From contig NZ_JACHCQ010000047.1 in assembly GCF_014205835.1 (NCBI RefSeq), positions 1 through 32,970 on the forward strand: a DNA stretch of 32,970 nucleotides, read 5' to 3'. Both the position numbers and the translations under genes were made by a program. How positions within the stretch are numbered: position 1 is the first letter of the stretch; each line of letters begins with the position of its first letter. Below, piece by piece: positions 1-7,552 of this stretch. The notes under the pieces are model-generated. The model worked only from the letters and a program-made list of their open reading frames with translations, made no database searches and was not told where the DNA came from. The stretch is from Pedobacter sp. AK013 (GTDB lineage: Bacteria; Bacteroidota; Bacteroidia; Sphingobacteriales; Sphingobacteriaceae).

Positions 1-105
1 TAAGTAACCCTGTCCCCGCCAGCCCAAACCCGATAGCAGCGGAAAACCCGAAGGTGAGGAACGAACCAAGGCTTTGCAGCGCATAGCGGGAACAAGCCTA
101 TATAT
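1..105. repeat. G+C-richer repeat-like intergenic segment
   Basis: The first ~105 bases are clearly richer in G+C than the AT-rich stretch that follows (106-260) and carry no coding frame. They contain phrases such as GATAGCAGCGGAAAACCCG and AGCGCATAGCGGGAACAAGCC. From memory these resemble short non-coding elements scattered between genes in Sphingobacteriaceae and related Bacteroidota; this was not checked. Positions 106-260 are AT-rich leader upstream of the ComF gene with no clear promoter seen. Confidence 0.35.
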
Positions 106-260
106 AGTAGTACTGAACCTGCTTTGCTAAAAAAAGAACACACTATAATGGCATAAGCATAACAAATTCGCCACGAATAGGCCTCCATTTTACTATATAT
201 TACCGCAGCCTTAAAAACATAGCATTGTATTTCCTCGTAAATATTTTATAAATTAGTTAG

Positions 261-959
261 ATGCTTCTGGTTAAACAATGGACTTCTGATTTATTAGGAC
301 TGCTATTTCCAAATTTATGTAATGCATGTGGCAATTCTTTGTTTCGCCACGAACAGTTGATCTGTATAAAATGTTTGTACGATCTTCCTTTTACAGACTA
401 TCATCAATATGCAGATAATAGGGTTGCCAAGCAATTATGGGGGCGCTTACCACTTAATGCCGCCATGGCCATGTTATATTTTAGAAAAGGAGCGAAGGTT
501 CAAAACTTAATCCACAACTTAAAATATAATGGCAGAACCGATGTTGGGGTATTATTAGGCAATATGCTGGGAGAACGGTTAAAACCCGCAATTCTTTACC
601 AAGATATTGATATCGTTATCCCGGTTCCTTTACATCGCAAAAAATTTAAATCCAGGGGATATAACCAAAGTACCTTTATTGCTGAAGGAATTGCAGCGCA
701 GATGGGAATCGATATTAGCGAAAATCATCTTATCCGGAATACTTCAACCGAAAGTCAAACTAAAAAAAGCAGGTATAACCGTTATGAAAATATGAAAGCT
801 GTTTTTCAGGTAAATTTTCCTGAAGATATCATCGGCAAACATATTTTACTGGTTGACGATGTAATTACCACTGGGGCAACGCTTGAAGCCTGTGCCAATG
901 CACTCTTAGCTACTGGGGCAGCAAAAGTAAGCATTGCAGCATTGGCCTTCGCAGAATAA
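261..959 (+). CDS. comF: ComF family phosphoribosyltransferase-like protein
   Basis: A 232-residue cytoplasmic protein of the ComF family. Four N-terminal cysteines (C20, C23, C35, C38) form two CxxC pairs typical of the family's zinc-ribbon-like start. The C-terminal part is a type I phosphoribosyltransferase fold with the PRPP-binding loop LLVDDVITTGATLEAC near residues 196-211. ComF proteins are linked to DNA uptake in naturally competent bacteria; in Bacteroidota the function is mostly assumed from homology. The ATG start places the first CxxC where the family has it. The next gene on the same strand, a lipoprotein, begins 59 bases downstream and could be co-transcribed. Family assignment is firm; a role in transformation is inference, as no other competence gene lies in the window. 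Confidence 0.9.
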   Translation: MLLVKQWTSDLLGLLFPNLCNACGNSLFRHEQLICIKCLYDLPFTDYHQYADNRVAKQLWGRLPLNAAMAMLYFRKGAKVQNLIHNLKYNGRTDVGVLLGNMLGERLKPAILYQDIDIVIPVPLHRKKFKSRGYNQSTFIAEGIAAQMGIDISENHLIRNTSTESQTKKSRYNRYENMKAVFQVNFPEDIIGKHILLVDDVITTGATLEACANALLATGAAKVSIAALAFAE

Positions 960-1018
960 TTACGATTACACAATTTATTGCTATTGTAAGTAGTTAAAAA
1001 CTTTTCTAAGTTTGATTT

Positions 1019-2389
1019 ATGCGTTTAAATATTGGCTTAATGCTTTTAATCTTATTCCTCGCCGCCTGTCGGAAGGGGGAACGCATCACCACAGATCCAA
1101 ATGCTAAGCTAAACATCTCTAATAAAGAGGTATTATTTGATACGATTTTTACTTCCGTAGGCTCAATAACTAAAAGAATAAAGATTGCCAACAAAAATAA
1201 TGATGCAGTTAAAGTTTCCGAAATCAGATTATCAGGCGGAAATGCTTCGGCTTTTAGTATTAATATTAACGGGGAGCAAACACAGACTAAAAATGACCTG
1301 ATCATAAACGGCCAGGATTCTATAAACATTTTTGTTAAAGTTTCGATCAACCCAAATTCAACCAACCTGCCTTTTCTGGTTCAAGATTCTATCATATTAA
1401 ATACAAATGGGAATAAACAGGTAATTCAGCTTTTAGCTTACGGGCAGAACGCTGTATTTGTTAATGAATCTACAATTAATACAAATACCATATGGACAAA
1501 GGCGTTGCCCTATATTATTAATGGATCACTAACTGTTAAGAGTGGGGCTTCACTAACCATTCAGCCTGGGGCCAAAATTTATTTCCACAAGGATGCCAAT
1601 TTAAACATAGAGGGAAACCTAATGGTTAATGGCAGCTTTAGCGAGCCCATATTATTTTGTAGCGACAGGCTCGAAAGAATATATAGTGATGAACCTGGGC
1701 AATGGAAAGGAATTTTCTTAAAACGCACCGGATATGGGCTGATTAAAAATGCAATCATTAAAAATGCATCTGTTGGCATTACCTCCGATTCTTTATCCAT
1801 TAACAACAACCCCAAATTAATTTTAAGCAATAGCATGATTAAAAACATGCAGGTGGCGGCATATATTGGCTACCACTCGGAGCTGCTTGCATTTAATAAT
1901 ATGATATATAACTGTGGGAATTACTTAATATATGCAGTAGGAGGGGGTAATTACAACTTGAAACAGAATACCTTTGCGGGATATAACTTAAATTTTCCAC
2001 GTAAAACTGCTTCACTCAGCTTTTCAGATTATTTATCTGCAGATGCTTATAATAAACTGCAGATAGATTTAACTAATAATATCATTTGGGGCAGTTTAAC
2101 TAACGAACTGGATATCCAAAAGAAAACTTCTGCAATAGTGCAGCTCAATTTATGGAGTAATTTAATCCGATCTACCAACAGTACTTATAACGGTAATGGC
2201 AATATTTTGAATATTGATCCATCCTTCATCAACAAGGAAATGGAAAATTTTGAGCTCTCGGCGAACAGTGCAGCCAGAAAGAAAGGTGCTGATTTAAGCA
2301 ACGATCCTTATTTTATGGGTTATCTAAATAAAGATATAAAAGGCGACACAAGAATTTCTCCCTCAACCTTAGGTAGTTACGAAAAATAA
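1019..2389 (+). CDS. Lipoprotein with predicted right-handed beta-helix
   Basis: A 456-residue exported lipoprotein of unknown function. It starts with a short hydrophobic signal ending in the lipobox LAAC, so C17 would be lipidated. Residues ~30-140 resemble an Ig-like or choice-of-anchor domain (alternating hydrophobic strands). From ~165 to 400 the sequence has repeated short strands with Asn- and Gly-rich turns (for example GSLTVKSGASLTIQPGAKI and NLNIEGNLMVNG), as in right-handed parallel beta-helix proteins. Such lipoproteins are common beside comF-like genes in this group as far as I recall, with no assigned function. It follows comF on the same strand after 59 bases and is followed by a hairpin at 2466-2500. 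No catalytic motif is visible, so carbohydrate binding or cleavage would be speculation. Confidence 0.8.
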   Translation: MRLNIGLMLLILFLAACRKGERITTDPNAKLNISNKEVLFDTIFTSVGSITKRIKIANKNNDAVKVSEIRLSGGNASAFSININGEQTQTKNDLIINGQDSINIFVKVSINPNSTNLPFLVQDSIILNTNGNKQVIQLLAYGQNAVFVNESTINTNTIWTKALPYIINGSLTVKSGASLTIQPGAKIYFHKDANLNIEGNLMVNGSFSEPILFCSDRLERIYSDEPGQWKGIFLKRTGYGLIKNAIIKNASVGITSDSLSINNNPKLILSNSMIKNMQVAAYIGYHSELLAFNNMIYNCGNYLIYAVGGGNYNLKQNTFAGYNLNFPRKTASLSFSDYLSADAYNKLQIDLTNNIIWGSLTNELDIQKKTSAIVQLNLWSNLIRSTNSTYNGNGNILNIDPSFINKEMENFELSANSAARKKGADLSNDPYFMGYLNKDIKGDTRISPSTLGSYEK

Positions 2390-2465
2390 TAACTTTTTTT
2401 TATTTTCCTAAAACAATTTAGCAAAAAATATCGTTTATATATTCGAGAGCGTTAATTTAGATGGT

Positions 2466-2500
2466 AAGGGTCGATATTTCTTCTAAGAATATCGGCCCTT
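2466..2500 (+). terminator. Hairpin, probable terminator of the lipoprotein gene
   Basis: The arms 2466-2478 (AAGGGTCGATATT) and 2488-2500 (AATATCGGCCCTT) pair over 13 bp with one G-T wobble, around a 9-base loop. A weak T-rich stretch (TACTTTT) follows. It lies 77 bases past the lipoprotein stop codon. Confidence 0.6.
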
Positions 2501-2739
2501 TACTTTTACCGGGTTTTAACATTGTAGGCTTGCCACACAATTTTTTCAGGTTAGCTTTAACTATTTTATTCCCAGTTTATTATTTTTTGAAAGTTAGTGC
2601 TGGTGGTTTATGGCGGTCTTTAGCCCCGCTTTTCTTCCTGCCGTTTTAATTTACTTAGAAATAGGATAACAGACCGAAAACGGTATCCATTCAATCGAGC
2701 TTAGTTAACAAAGCCTCCCTTAAATCCTATTATATCAAA

Positions 2740-2769
2740 AAAGCAGTTACAAATTAATGCAACTGCTTT
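2740..2769 (-). terminator. Terminator of glmS
   Basis: The arms AAAGCAGTT (2740-2748) and AACTGCTTT (2761-2769) pair over 9 bp with a 12-base loop. Read on the minus strand the stem is followed by a run of T (complement of the A run at 2737-2742). It sits 21 bases after the glmS stop. Its sequence is closely similar to the glyA terminator at 4715-4738. Confidence 0.8.
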
Positions 2770-2789
2770 ATCTATTTGTTTGTTGTAAA

Positions 2790-4628
2790 TTATTCTACTG
2801 TTACCGATTTAGCCAGATTTCTTGGCTGATCTACATTACACCCGCGCATTACCGCAATATGGTACGACAATAACTGAAGCGGAATGGTTGCTATAAGTGG
2901 CAAAAAGGCTTCATTGGCGTCAGGAATTTCTATACAGTAATCGGCCATTTTCTTAACCTCAGTATCGCCTTCGGTTACAATGGCAATTACCTTTCCTTTT
3001 CTGGCTTTTACTTCCTGTATGTTACTAATCACTTTCTCGTACGATGAATTTTGAGTAGCAATAAAAACTACTGGCATTTCTTCATCAATTAAAGCGATAG
3101 GCCCATGTTTCATTTCGGCTGCAGGATACCCCTCTGCATGAATATAGGAAATCTCTTTAAGTTTTAAGGCACCCTCTAAGGCTACGGGGAAACCACTACC
3201 TCTTCCTAAAAACAAGCAGTTGGTAGAATCTTTGATCTTTTCTGCCACCTCTTTAATCAGATCGTTAGACTCTAGTGCTATCTGAATCTTGTCAGGAATA
3301 TTATCCAGTTCGGTTAAAAGCTCAATCAATTTTGAAGTGGTAATGGTTCCTTTTTGCTGCGCCATATAAAAGGCCATCAGCGTTAAAACTGTTACTTGCG
3401 CGGTAAATGCTTTTGTTGACGCAACACCAATTTCTGGTCCGGCATGAGTATAAACACCGGCGTGAGTTAAACGTGGGATGGAGGCACCTGCTACATTGCA
3501 AATTCCAAAAATAGTTGCCCCGCGCTCCTTAGCCATTTCTATAGCCGCCATGGTATCGGCCGTTTCCCCAGACTGCGAAATGGCAATTACCACATCTTTT
3601 TCTGTAATGATCGGATTTCTGTACCTGAATTCTGAAGCGTATTCAACTTCAACAGGAATACGAGCATATTCTTCAATCAGGTATTCGCCAACCAAACCTG
3701 CATGCCACGATGTTCCACAGGCCACAATAATGATCCGGTCTATATTTTTTAATTTCTCTGCAAATTCCTTTATCCCGCCAAGCTGAACTTTCCCCTGTTC
3801 AGGGTAAATACGCCCACGCATACAGTCCTTAATCGAACGTGGTTGCTCATAAATCTCTTTCAACATAAAGTGATCGAAACCACCTTTTTCCAACATCTCA
3901 AGTTTTAGCTGTAACTCTTGAATTAATGGTGTTTGTATTACATTATCCAGTTGCTTAACTAAAAGATCATTTTTAGTAATCAGGGCGATTTCGCCATCTT
4001 TTAGATAAATTACAGTTTTAGTATACTCAATAATTGGAGTTGCATCTGAGGCAATAAAATATTCTCCAGTACCAACGCCAATGACCATCGGACTACCTTT
4101 CCTTGCAGCAATTAAACGATCTGGATGCTCTTTATCCATAATTACTATTGCATAGGCACCATTCACTTCCTTCAAAGCCAAACGAACGGCTTCTAAAAGA
4201 TCAATATTTTCAATTTCCTGGATTTCTTCAATCAGATGGATCAGTACCTCTGTATCGGTATCGCTTTTAAACTCGTGACCACGGCTAGTCAATTCTTCCT
4301 TTAATGTGGCATAGTTTTCAATAATTCCATTATGGATAATGGAAAGTTTACCATTATTTGAAGTGTGGGGGTGAGAGTTTCGATCGGAAGGCACACCATG
4401 CGTTGCCCATCGTGTATGCCCCATACCAATTGTACCAGACTTATCTTTGTCTTCGGCGTATTCTTCCAAAACAGCTACTTTTCCTGCCTTTTTGTAGATG
4501 TGCTGACCGCTGTTATTCATTACCGCAATACCAGCACTATCATAGCCACGGTACTCCAATCTTTTAAGACCTTTTAATACAATTGGCCAGGCTTCTCTGT
4601 AGCCAATATAGCCTACTATTCCACACAT
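2790..4628 (-). CDS. glmS: Glutamine--fructose-6-phosphate aminotransferase (isomerizing)
   Basis: GlmS makes glucosamine-6-phosphate from fructose-6-phosphate and glutamine, the first step to UDP-GlcNAc for peptidoglycan, lipid A and surface sugars. At 612 residues it has the usual full length. The N-terminal glutaminase domain begins MCGIVGYIG, with C2 as nucleophile after Met removal. Two SIS sugar-isomerase domains follow (about 290-420 and 460-600), with SQSGETADT in the first. The protein ends in the conserved NLAKSVTVE tail. It is transcribed alone, with its own terminator downstream and a -7 promoter box plus a perfect palindrome just upstream (4650-4677). No glmS ribozyme is expected or seen. 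Assignment is very secure. Confidence 0.98.
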   Translation of the reverse strand: MCGIVGYIGYREAWPIVLKGLKRLEYRGYDSAGIAVMNNSGQHIYKKAGKVAVLEEYAEDKDKSGTIGMGHTRWATHGVPSDRNSHPHTSNNGKLSIIHNGIIENYATLKEELTSRGHEFKSDTDTEVLIHLIEEIQEIENIDLLEAVRLALKEVNGAYAIVIMDKEHPDRLIAARKGSPMVIGVGTGEYFIASDATPIIEYTKTVIYLKDGEIALITKNDLLVKQLDNVIQTPLIQELQLKLEMLEKGGFDHFMLKEIYEQPRSIKDCMRGRIYPEQGKVQLGGIKEFAEKLKNIDRIIIVACGTSWHAGLVGEYLIEEYARIPVEVEYASEFRYRNPIITEKDVVIAISQSGETADTMAAIEMAKERGATIFGICNVAGASIPRLTHAGVYTHAGPEIGVASTKAFTAQVTVLTLMAFYMAQQKGTITTSKLIELLTELDNIPDKIQIALESNDLIKEVAEKIKDSTNCLFLGRGSGFPVALEGALKLKEISYIHAEGYPAAEMKHGPIALIDEEMPVVFIATQNSSYEKVISNIQEVKARKGKVIAIVTEGDTEVKKMADYCIEIPDANEAFLPLIATIPLQLLSYHIAVMRGCNVDQPRNLAKSVTVE

Positions 4629-4649
4629 AAGTTACATCATTTTATTGGT

Positions 4650-4657
4650 CAAATATA
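4650..4657 (-). promoter_or_regulatory. Bacteroidota-type -7 box of glmS
   Basis: The minus strand reads TATATTTG, matching TAnnTTTG, 21 bases upstream of the glmS ATG. This would give a leader of roughly 15 nt. No good TTTG was seen at the expected -33 spacing. Confidence 0.45.
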
Positions 4658-4677
4658 TAAAACAAACGTTTGTTTTA
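4658..4677. promoter_or_regulatory. Perfect 20-bp palindrome, candidate operator of glmS
   Basis: The half-sites TAAAACAAAC and GTTTGTTTTA are exact reverse complements, centred between 4667 and 4668. The palindrome directly abuts the -7 box, filling the spacer toward the -33 position. A repressor bound there would block RNA polymerase. The cognate regulator is unknown. Confidence 0.5.
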
Positions 4678-4714
4678 CAGCATTAAGGCAAAAAACTTAC
4701 TTCACAAAAAAAAA

Positions 4715-4738
4715 GCAGCTACAAATTAATGTAACTGC
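4715..4738 (-). terminator. Terminator of glyA
   Basis: The arms GCAGCTAC (4715-4722) and GTAACTGC (4731-4738) pair with one mismatch around an 8-base loop AAATTAAT. On the minus strand the stem is followed by about ten T residues (A run 4705-4714). It is located 39 bases after the glyA stop. Confidence 0.8.
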
Positions 4739-4776
4739 CTGTGTTATTGTAACGCTAGCTAAGTTAGTGTATAATC

Positions 4777-6048
4777 TTATTTATAAAGTGGGAAAGCACT
4801 TACCAACTTAATCACTTCAGCTTTTACACTATTTAGGTTAGCCCCATCTTCCGGATTAGTTAAAACCTGATCGATTAAATCTACAATCTTTTCCATTTCA
4901 GTTTCTTTTAAACCGCGTGTAGTAATTGCAGCGGTACCTACACGTATACCTGAAGTTACAAATGGTGACTTGTCATCAAAAGGAACCATATTTTTGTTCA
5001 CTGTAATTTCCGCTTTCTCCAAAGCATTTTCAGCTACCTTACCAGTAATATTTTTATTCCGAAGATCAATCAGCATCAGGTGGTTATCTGTACCGCCAGA
5101 AATAATGCCATATCCTTTAGCTACAAATGCCTTGGCCATTGCCTGCGCATTAGCCGCTACTTGTTTAATATATGTTCCGTACTCCTCGCTTAAAGCTTCA
5201 CCAAAAGCAATGGCTTTAGCTGCAATAATATGCTCTAATGGGCCGCCTTGCGTACCAGGAAAAACCGCCATATCAAGCAAGTTGCTCATTAAACGGATTT
5301 CTCCTTTTGGCGTTTTTAATCCCCATGGATTTTCGAAATCCTGTCCCATCATAATCATACCTCCACGTGGGCCACGTAAAGTTTTGTGGGTTGTAGTGGT
5401 TACAATATGGCAATGTGGAAGTGGATTGGCCAACAATCCTTTTGCAATTAAACCTGCTGGGTGAGAAATATCAGCTAAAACCAAAGCGCCGATTTTATCA
5501 GCTACCGAGCGGATAAAAGCATAATCCCACTCACGTGAATAAGCAGAGGCACCGCAGATAATCAATTTTGGTTTTTCAGCTAAAGCAACTTCTTCTAATT
5601 TTTTATAATCAATCAGTCCGGTTTCTTTTTCTACGCCATAAAATAAAGGTTGATATAATTTACCCGAAAAGTTTACTGGAGAACCATGCGTTAAGTGGCC
5701 GCCGTGTGAAAGGTCAAATCCTAATATTCTATCACCTGGTTGCAAAACAGCTAGCATTACAGCCGCATTAGCTTGTGCGCCAGAGTGTGGCTGAACGTTT
5801 ACCCACGCTGCACCGAACAATTCTTTTGCCCTATCGATAGCAATTTGCTCTACTACATCCACTACCTGGCAACCGCCATAGTAACGTTTTCCTGGTAAAC
5901 CTTCGGCATATTTATTGGTCAGTACCGATCCGGCAGCTTCCATTACCTGCTTGCTTACAAAGTTTTCTGATGCAATAAGCTCTAAACCATGCTCTTGGCG
6001 GTTTAATTCTTTATCGATAAGTTCAAAAATTTGGTTGTCGCGTGTCAT
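4777..6048 (-). CDS. glyA: Serine hydroxymethyltransferase
   Basis: GlyA converts serine and tetrahydrofolate to glycine and 5,10-methylene-THF, using pyridoxal phosphate. The PLP-binding lysine lies in TTTTHKTLRGPRGG, K222 with the start used here. Other family marks are the substrate-binding stretch ELIASENF and NKYAEGLPGKRYYGG. I chose the ATG at 6048 (MTRDNQIFELI), giving 423 residues. The frame stays open to 6093, but the extra 15 residues are not family-like, and a -7 promoter box (6076-6083) falls inside that extension. The upstream neighbour scpA ends 62 bases away. A dedicated terminator follows the gene. Confidence 0.97.
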   Translation of the reverse strand: MTRDNQIFELIDKELNRQEHGLELIASENFVSKQVMEAAGSVLTNKYAEGLPGKRYYGGCQVVDVVEQIAIDRAKELFGAAWVNVQPHSGAQANAAVMLAVLQPGDRILGFDLSHGGHLTHGSPVNFSGKLYQPLFYGVEKETGLIDYKKLEEVALAEKPKLIICGASAYSREWDYAFIRSVADKIGALVLADISHPAGLIAKGLLANPLPHCHIVTTTTHKTLRGPRGGMIMMGQDFENPWGLKTPKGEIRLMSNLLDMAVFPGTQGGPLEHIIAAKAIAFGEALSEEYGTYIKQVAANAQAMAKAFVAKGYGIISGGTDNHLMLIDLRNKNITGKVAENALEKAEITVNKNMVPFDDKSPFVTSGIRVGTAAITTRGLKETEMEKIVDLIDQVLTNPEDGANLNSVKAEVIKLVSAFPLYK

Positions 6049-6075
6049 TGTATATTTAGGTTTGTATTTTTTTGG

Positions 6076-6083
6076 CAAAAGTA
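6076..6083 (-). promoter_or_regulatory. Possible -7 box of glyA
   Basis: The minus strand reads TACTTTTG (TAnnTTTG), 28 bases upstream of the chosen glyA ATG. A second match, TAAATTTG, lies at 6091-6098. Neither has a clear -33 TTTG. Either would support the shorter glyA start. Confidence 0.4.
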
Positions 6084-6110
6084 AGGATTTCAAATTTAAT
6101 TCACGCCTGT

Positions 6111-6854
6111 TTAAGACAATGCTTTCACATTAAAGTTGTTAAAGCCGCTCCCAATGGTTATCTCTACGATTTGCTGCTGCAACATTTCTAAAATAGCCAG
6201 AAAATTATAAACGAAATGCACTTTATTCTCCGAATTTTTAAGCACTAAAGCAAAATCGATCTGTTTATTGATATCGAGCAGATTAGCAATAAAGTGTTTT
6301 TGCTGCTCGATAGTATAAGGATATTGTACCACAGTATGTTTAACCTCTTCACTGCGCAGTTCATATTTCTGCATCGTTCGGTGGTAAACGGTTAAAAGTT
6401 TATAGAGATCCAATGATAAAAGCTCATCCTGGTGGCTGGAAGATGCAGCGGCCAGGGTTAAATCATATGCAATATTACCCCGTTGATCCTGTTTAAACCG
6501 TTCCTCTTCCAAAACTTTCATTTCTTCTGCGGCAGATTTAAATTGTTTATAGGCAATCAGTCGGGCAATCAGGTCCTGCTCCGAGTTGATTTCATTTCCG
6601 GCCTCGTCTACCTCAATCCTTGGCAATAACATTTTAGATTTAATGCGCATCAAGGTTGCAGCCACTAAAATAAATTCGCTGGCCACTTCTACATTTAAAG
6701 CAAGGAGCTGATGGATGTAGGCCAAAAAGTCGTTGGTTATTTTAGCAATCTCCACATCCTGGATATTAAGTTCATCCCGCTCTATAAAGAACAGCAACAA
6801 ATCGAAGGGGCCTTCGAATACCGGAAGTTTTATTTCAAAATTCTCTGCCTGCAT
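6111..6854 (-). CDS. scpA: Segregation and condensation protein A (kleisin)
   Basis: ScpA is the kleisin that bridges SMC heads and recruits ScpB for chromosome condensation and segregation in the nucleoid. The N terminus has the family signature of FEGPFDLLLFFIERDELNIQDV followed by the helix that contacts the SMC neck. The middle is charged and helical, and the C-terminal winged-helix part ends near EMLQQQIVEIT. Length is 247 residues from the ATG at 6854. An earlier in-frame TTG at 6866 overlaps the -7 promoter box and is unlikely to be the start. scpB and smc are not in the window. glyA follows 62 bases downstream. Confidence 0.93.
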   Translation of the reverse strand: MQAENFEIKLPVFEGPFDLLLFFIERDELNIQDVEIAKITNDFLAYIHQLLALNVEVASEFILVAATLMRIKSKMLLPRIEVDEAGNEINSEQDLIARLIAYKQFKSAAEEMKVLEEERFKQDQRGNIAYDLTLAAASSSHQDELLSLDLYKLLTVYHRTMQKYELRSEEVKHTVVQYPYTIEQQKHFIANLLDINKQIDFALVLKNSENKVHFVYNFLAILEMLQQQIVEITIGSGFNNFNVKALS

Positions 6855-6863
6855 GTGAAGAGA

Positions 6864-6871
6864 CAAACATA
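6864..6871 (-). promoter_or_regulatory. -7 box of scpA, implying a very short leader
   Basis: The minus strand reads TATGTTTG (TAnnTTTG), ending only 9 bases before the scpA ATG at 6854. If transcription starts 5-7 bases past the box, the mRNA would have almost no leader. No -33 element was recognised. Confidence 0.4.
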
Positions 6872-7552
6872 ATGAAAATTTTTAGTCTTAAACTACCTAG
6901 GCCATTAGTACTAATCTCAACAGCTATCATTAGGGCACATCATTCAGGCGTTGGTTTTTAGGCATCTTGCTAGCTCACCTTAATAAACCACTGACTATAC
7001 CGAAGAACGCAGTCAATCCCAAGTGGCAGGAAAATCAAAAAAACAGTTGCAGAAAAGAACAAATGGTACTACCAAACCTTAAACGCAGTGGTTTTGTGTT
7101 CTTAGGTGTTGAGTCTAAGCTTTCACGCGAATTGAACACAAAACAAAGTGCCGCTGTTTTTTTGATGAGTGTGGGAGGTGAAGGGCCACATTGCCGGATT
7201 GACAAGGCGCTTTGGGTACTTTGGCGCTCCAAAATGCGCCAGCATTCTTGAGCACAAATAAAAACAATATGATTTGCGAAAAACTACCATGCCTCAGCGG
7301 CATAGAGCGGAAAGAATCTATATTCTTATTCAAACATTATTTTTTTTGAACCAGGATGTTTAACAGCATACTGATCGCCTTAAGGAAAGGAGCAAAAAAC
7401 CGATGCAGATTAAACATAGTAGAAGCTCACAAACAGGCTTCATACCCCTAAGCCCCAACCGCTTAACGCTCAAGAATAAACCACTATTTTTCTCTTCTAT
7501 ATTAAAACAAATTTGCCTTACTTTGTATCTTGTTTTTTACCATAAATTTCGA
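6872..7552. other. Long intergenic region between divergent scpA and dxs
   Basis: This ~680-base space lies between divergent genes. Several overlapping short frames on both strands (within 6967-7333) lack any recognisable domain and shadow one another. The middle third is unusually G+C-rich and repeat-like (see 7085-7251). A small hairpin AAGAAT/ATTCTT lies around 7311-7326. The last 30 bases include TTACTTTG at 7518-7525, one base off TAnnTTTG and 27 bases before the dxs ATG, a possible dxs promoter. Confidence 0.5.
7085..7251. repeat. Repeat-like non-coding element with hairpin
   Basis: The segment is G+C-rich against AT-rich flanks and contains the inverted pairs GGCGC (7206-7210) / GCGCC (7236-7240) and TTTGG (7211-7215) / CCAAA (7229-7233). 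Its translated frames (SVGGEGPHCRIDKALWV on plus; CQSGNVALHLPHSSKK on minus) recall short hypothetical ORFs I associate with many Bacteroidota genomes. This suggests a dispersed element rather than a gene. That recollection is unverified. Confidence 0.4.

Larger units (their letters stand above)
2390..2789. other. Convergent intergenic region
   Basis: This 400-base space separates the converging lipoprotein gene and glmS. It holds a plus-strand-facing hairpin at 2466-2500 and the glmS terminator at 2740-2769. A 62-codon frame at 2461-2649 begins inside the first hairpin and has no support. Nothing else was recognised. Confidence 0.6.

Noticed and set aside
2461..2649. 62-codon open frame between the lipoprotein gene and glmS
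   Set aside because: It starts within a near-perfect terminator-like hairpin, has no recognisable motif and no promoter.
4970..5464. 164-codon plus-strand frame opposite glyA
   Set aside because: It is an antisense shadow of the well-conserved glyA reading frame.
6049..6093. Longer glyA start adding 15 residues
   Set aside because: The -7 box at 6076-6083 lies inside it and the added residues are not family-like.
6967..7333. Overlapping short frames of 65-94 codons on both strands
   Set aside because: They shadow each other within a repeat-like element; no domain, signal or start support favours any one of them.
7403..7552. N-terminal extension of dxs by 50 residues, preceded by an AAGGAAAGGAG stretch
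   Set aside because: The residues are basic and unlike the family, Bacteroidota rely little on Shine-Dalgarno sequences, and the likely promoter lies inside the extension.
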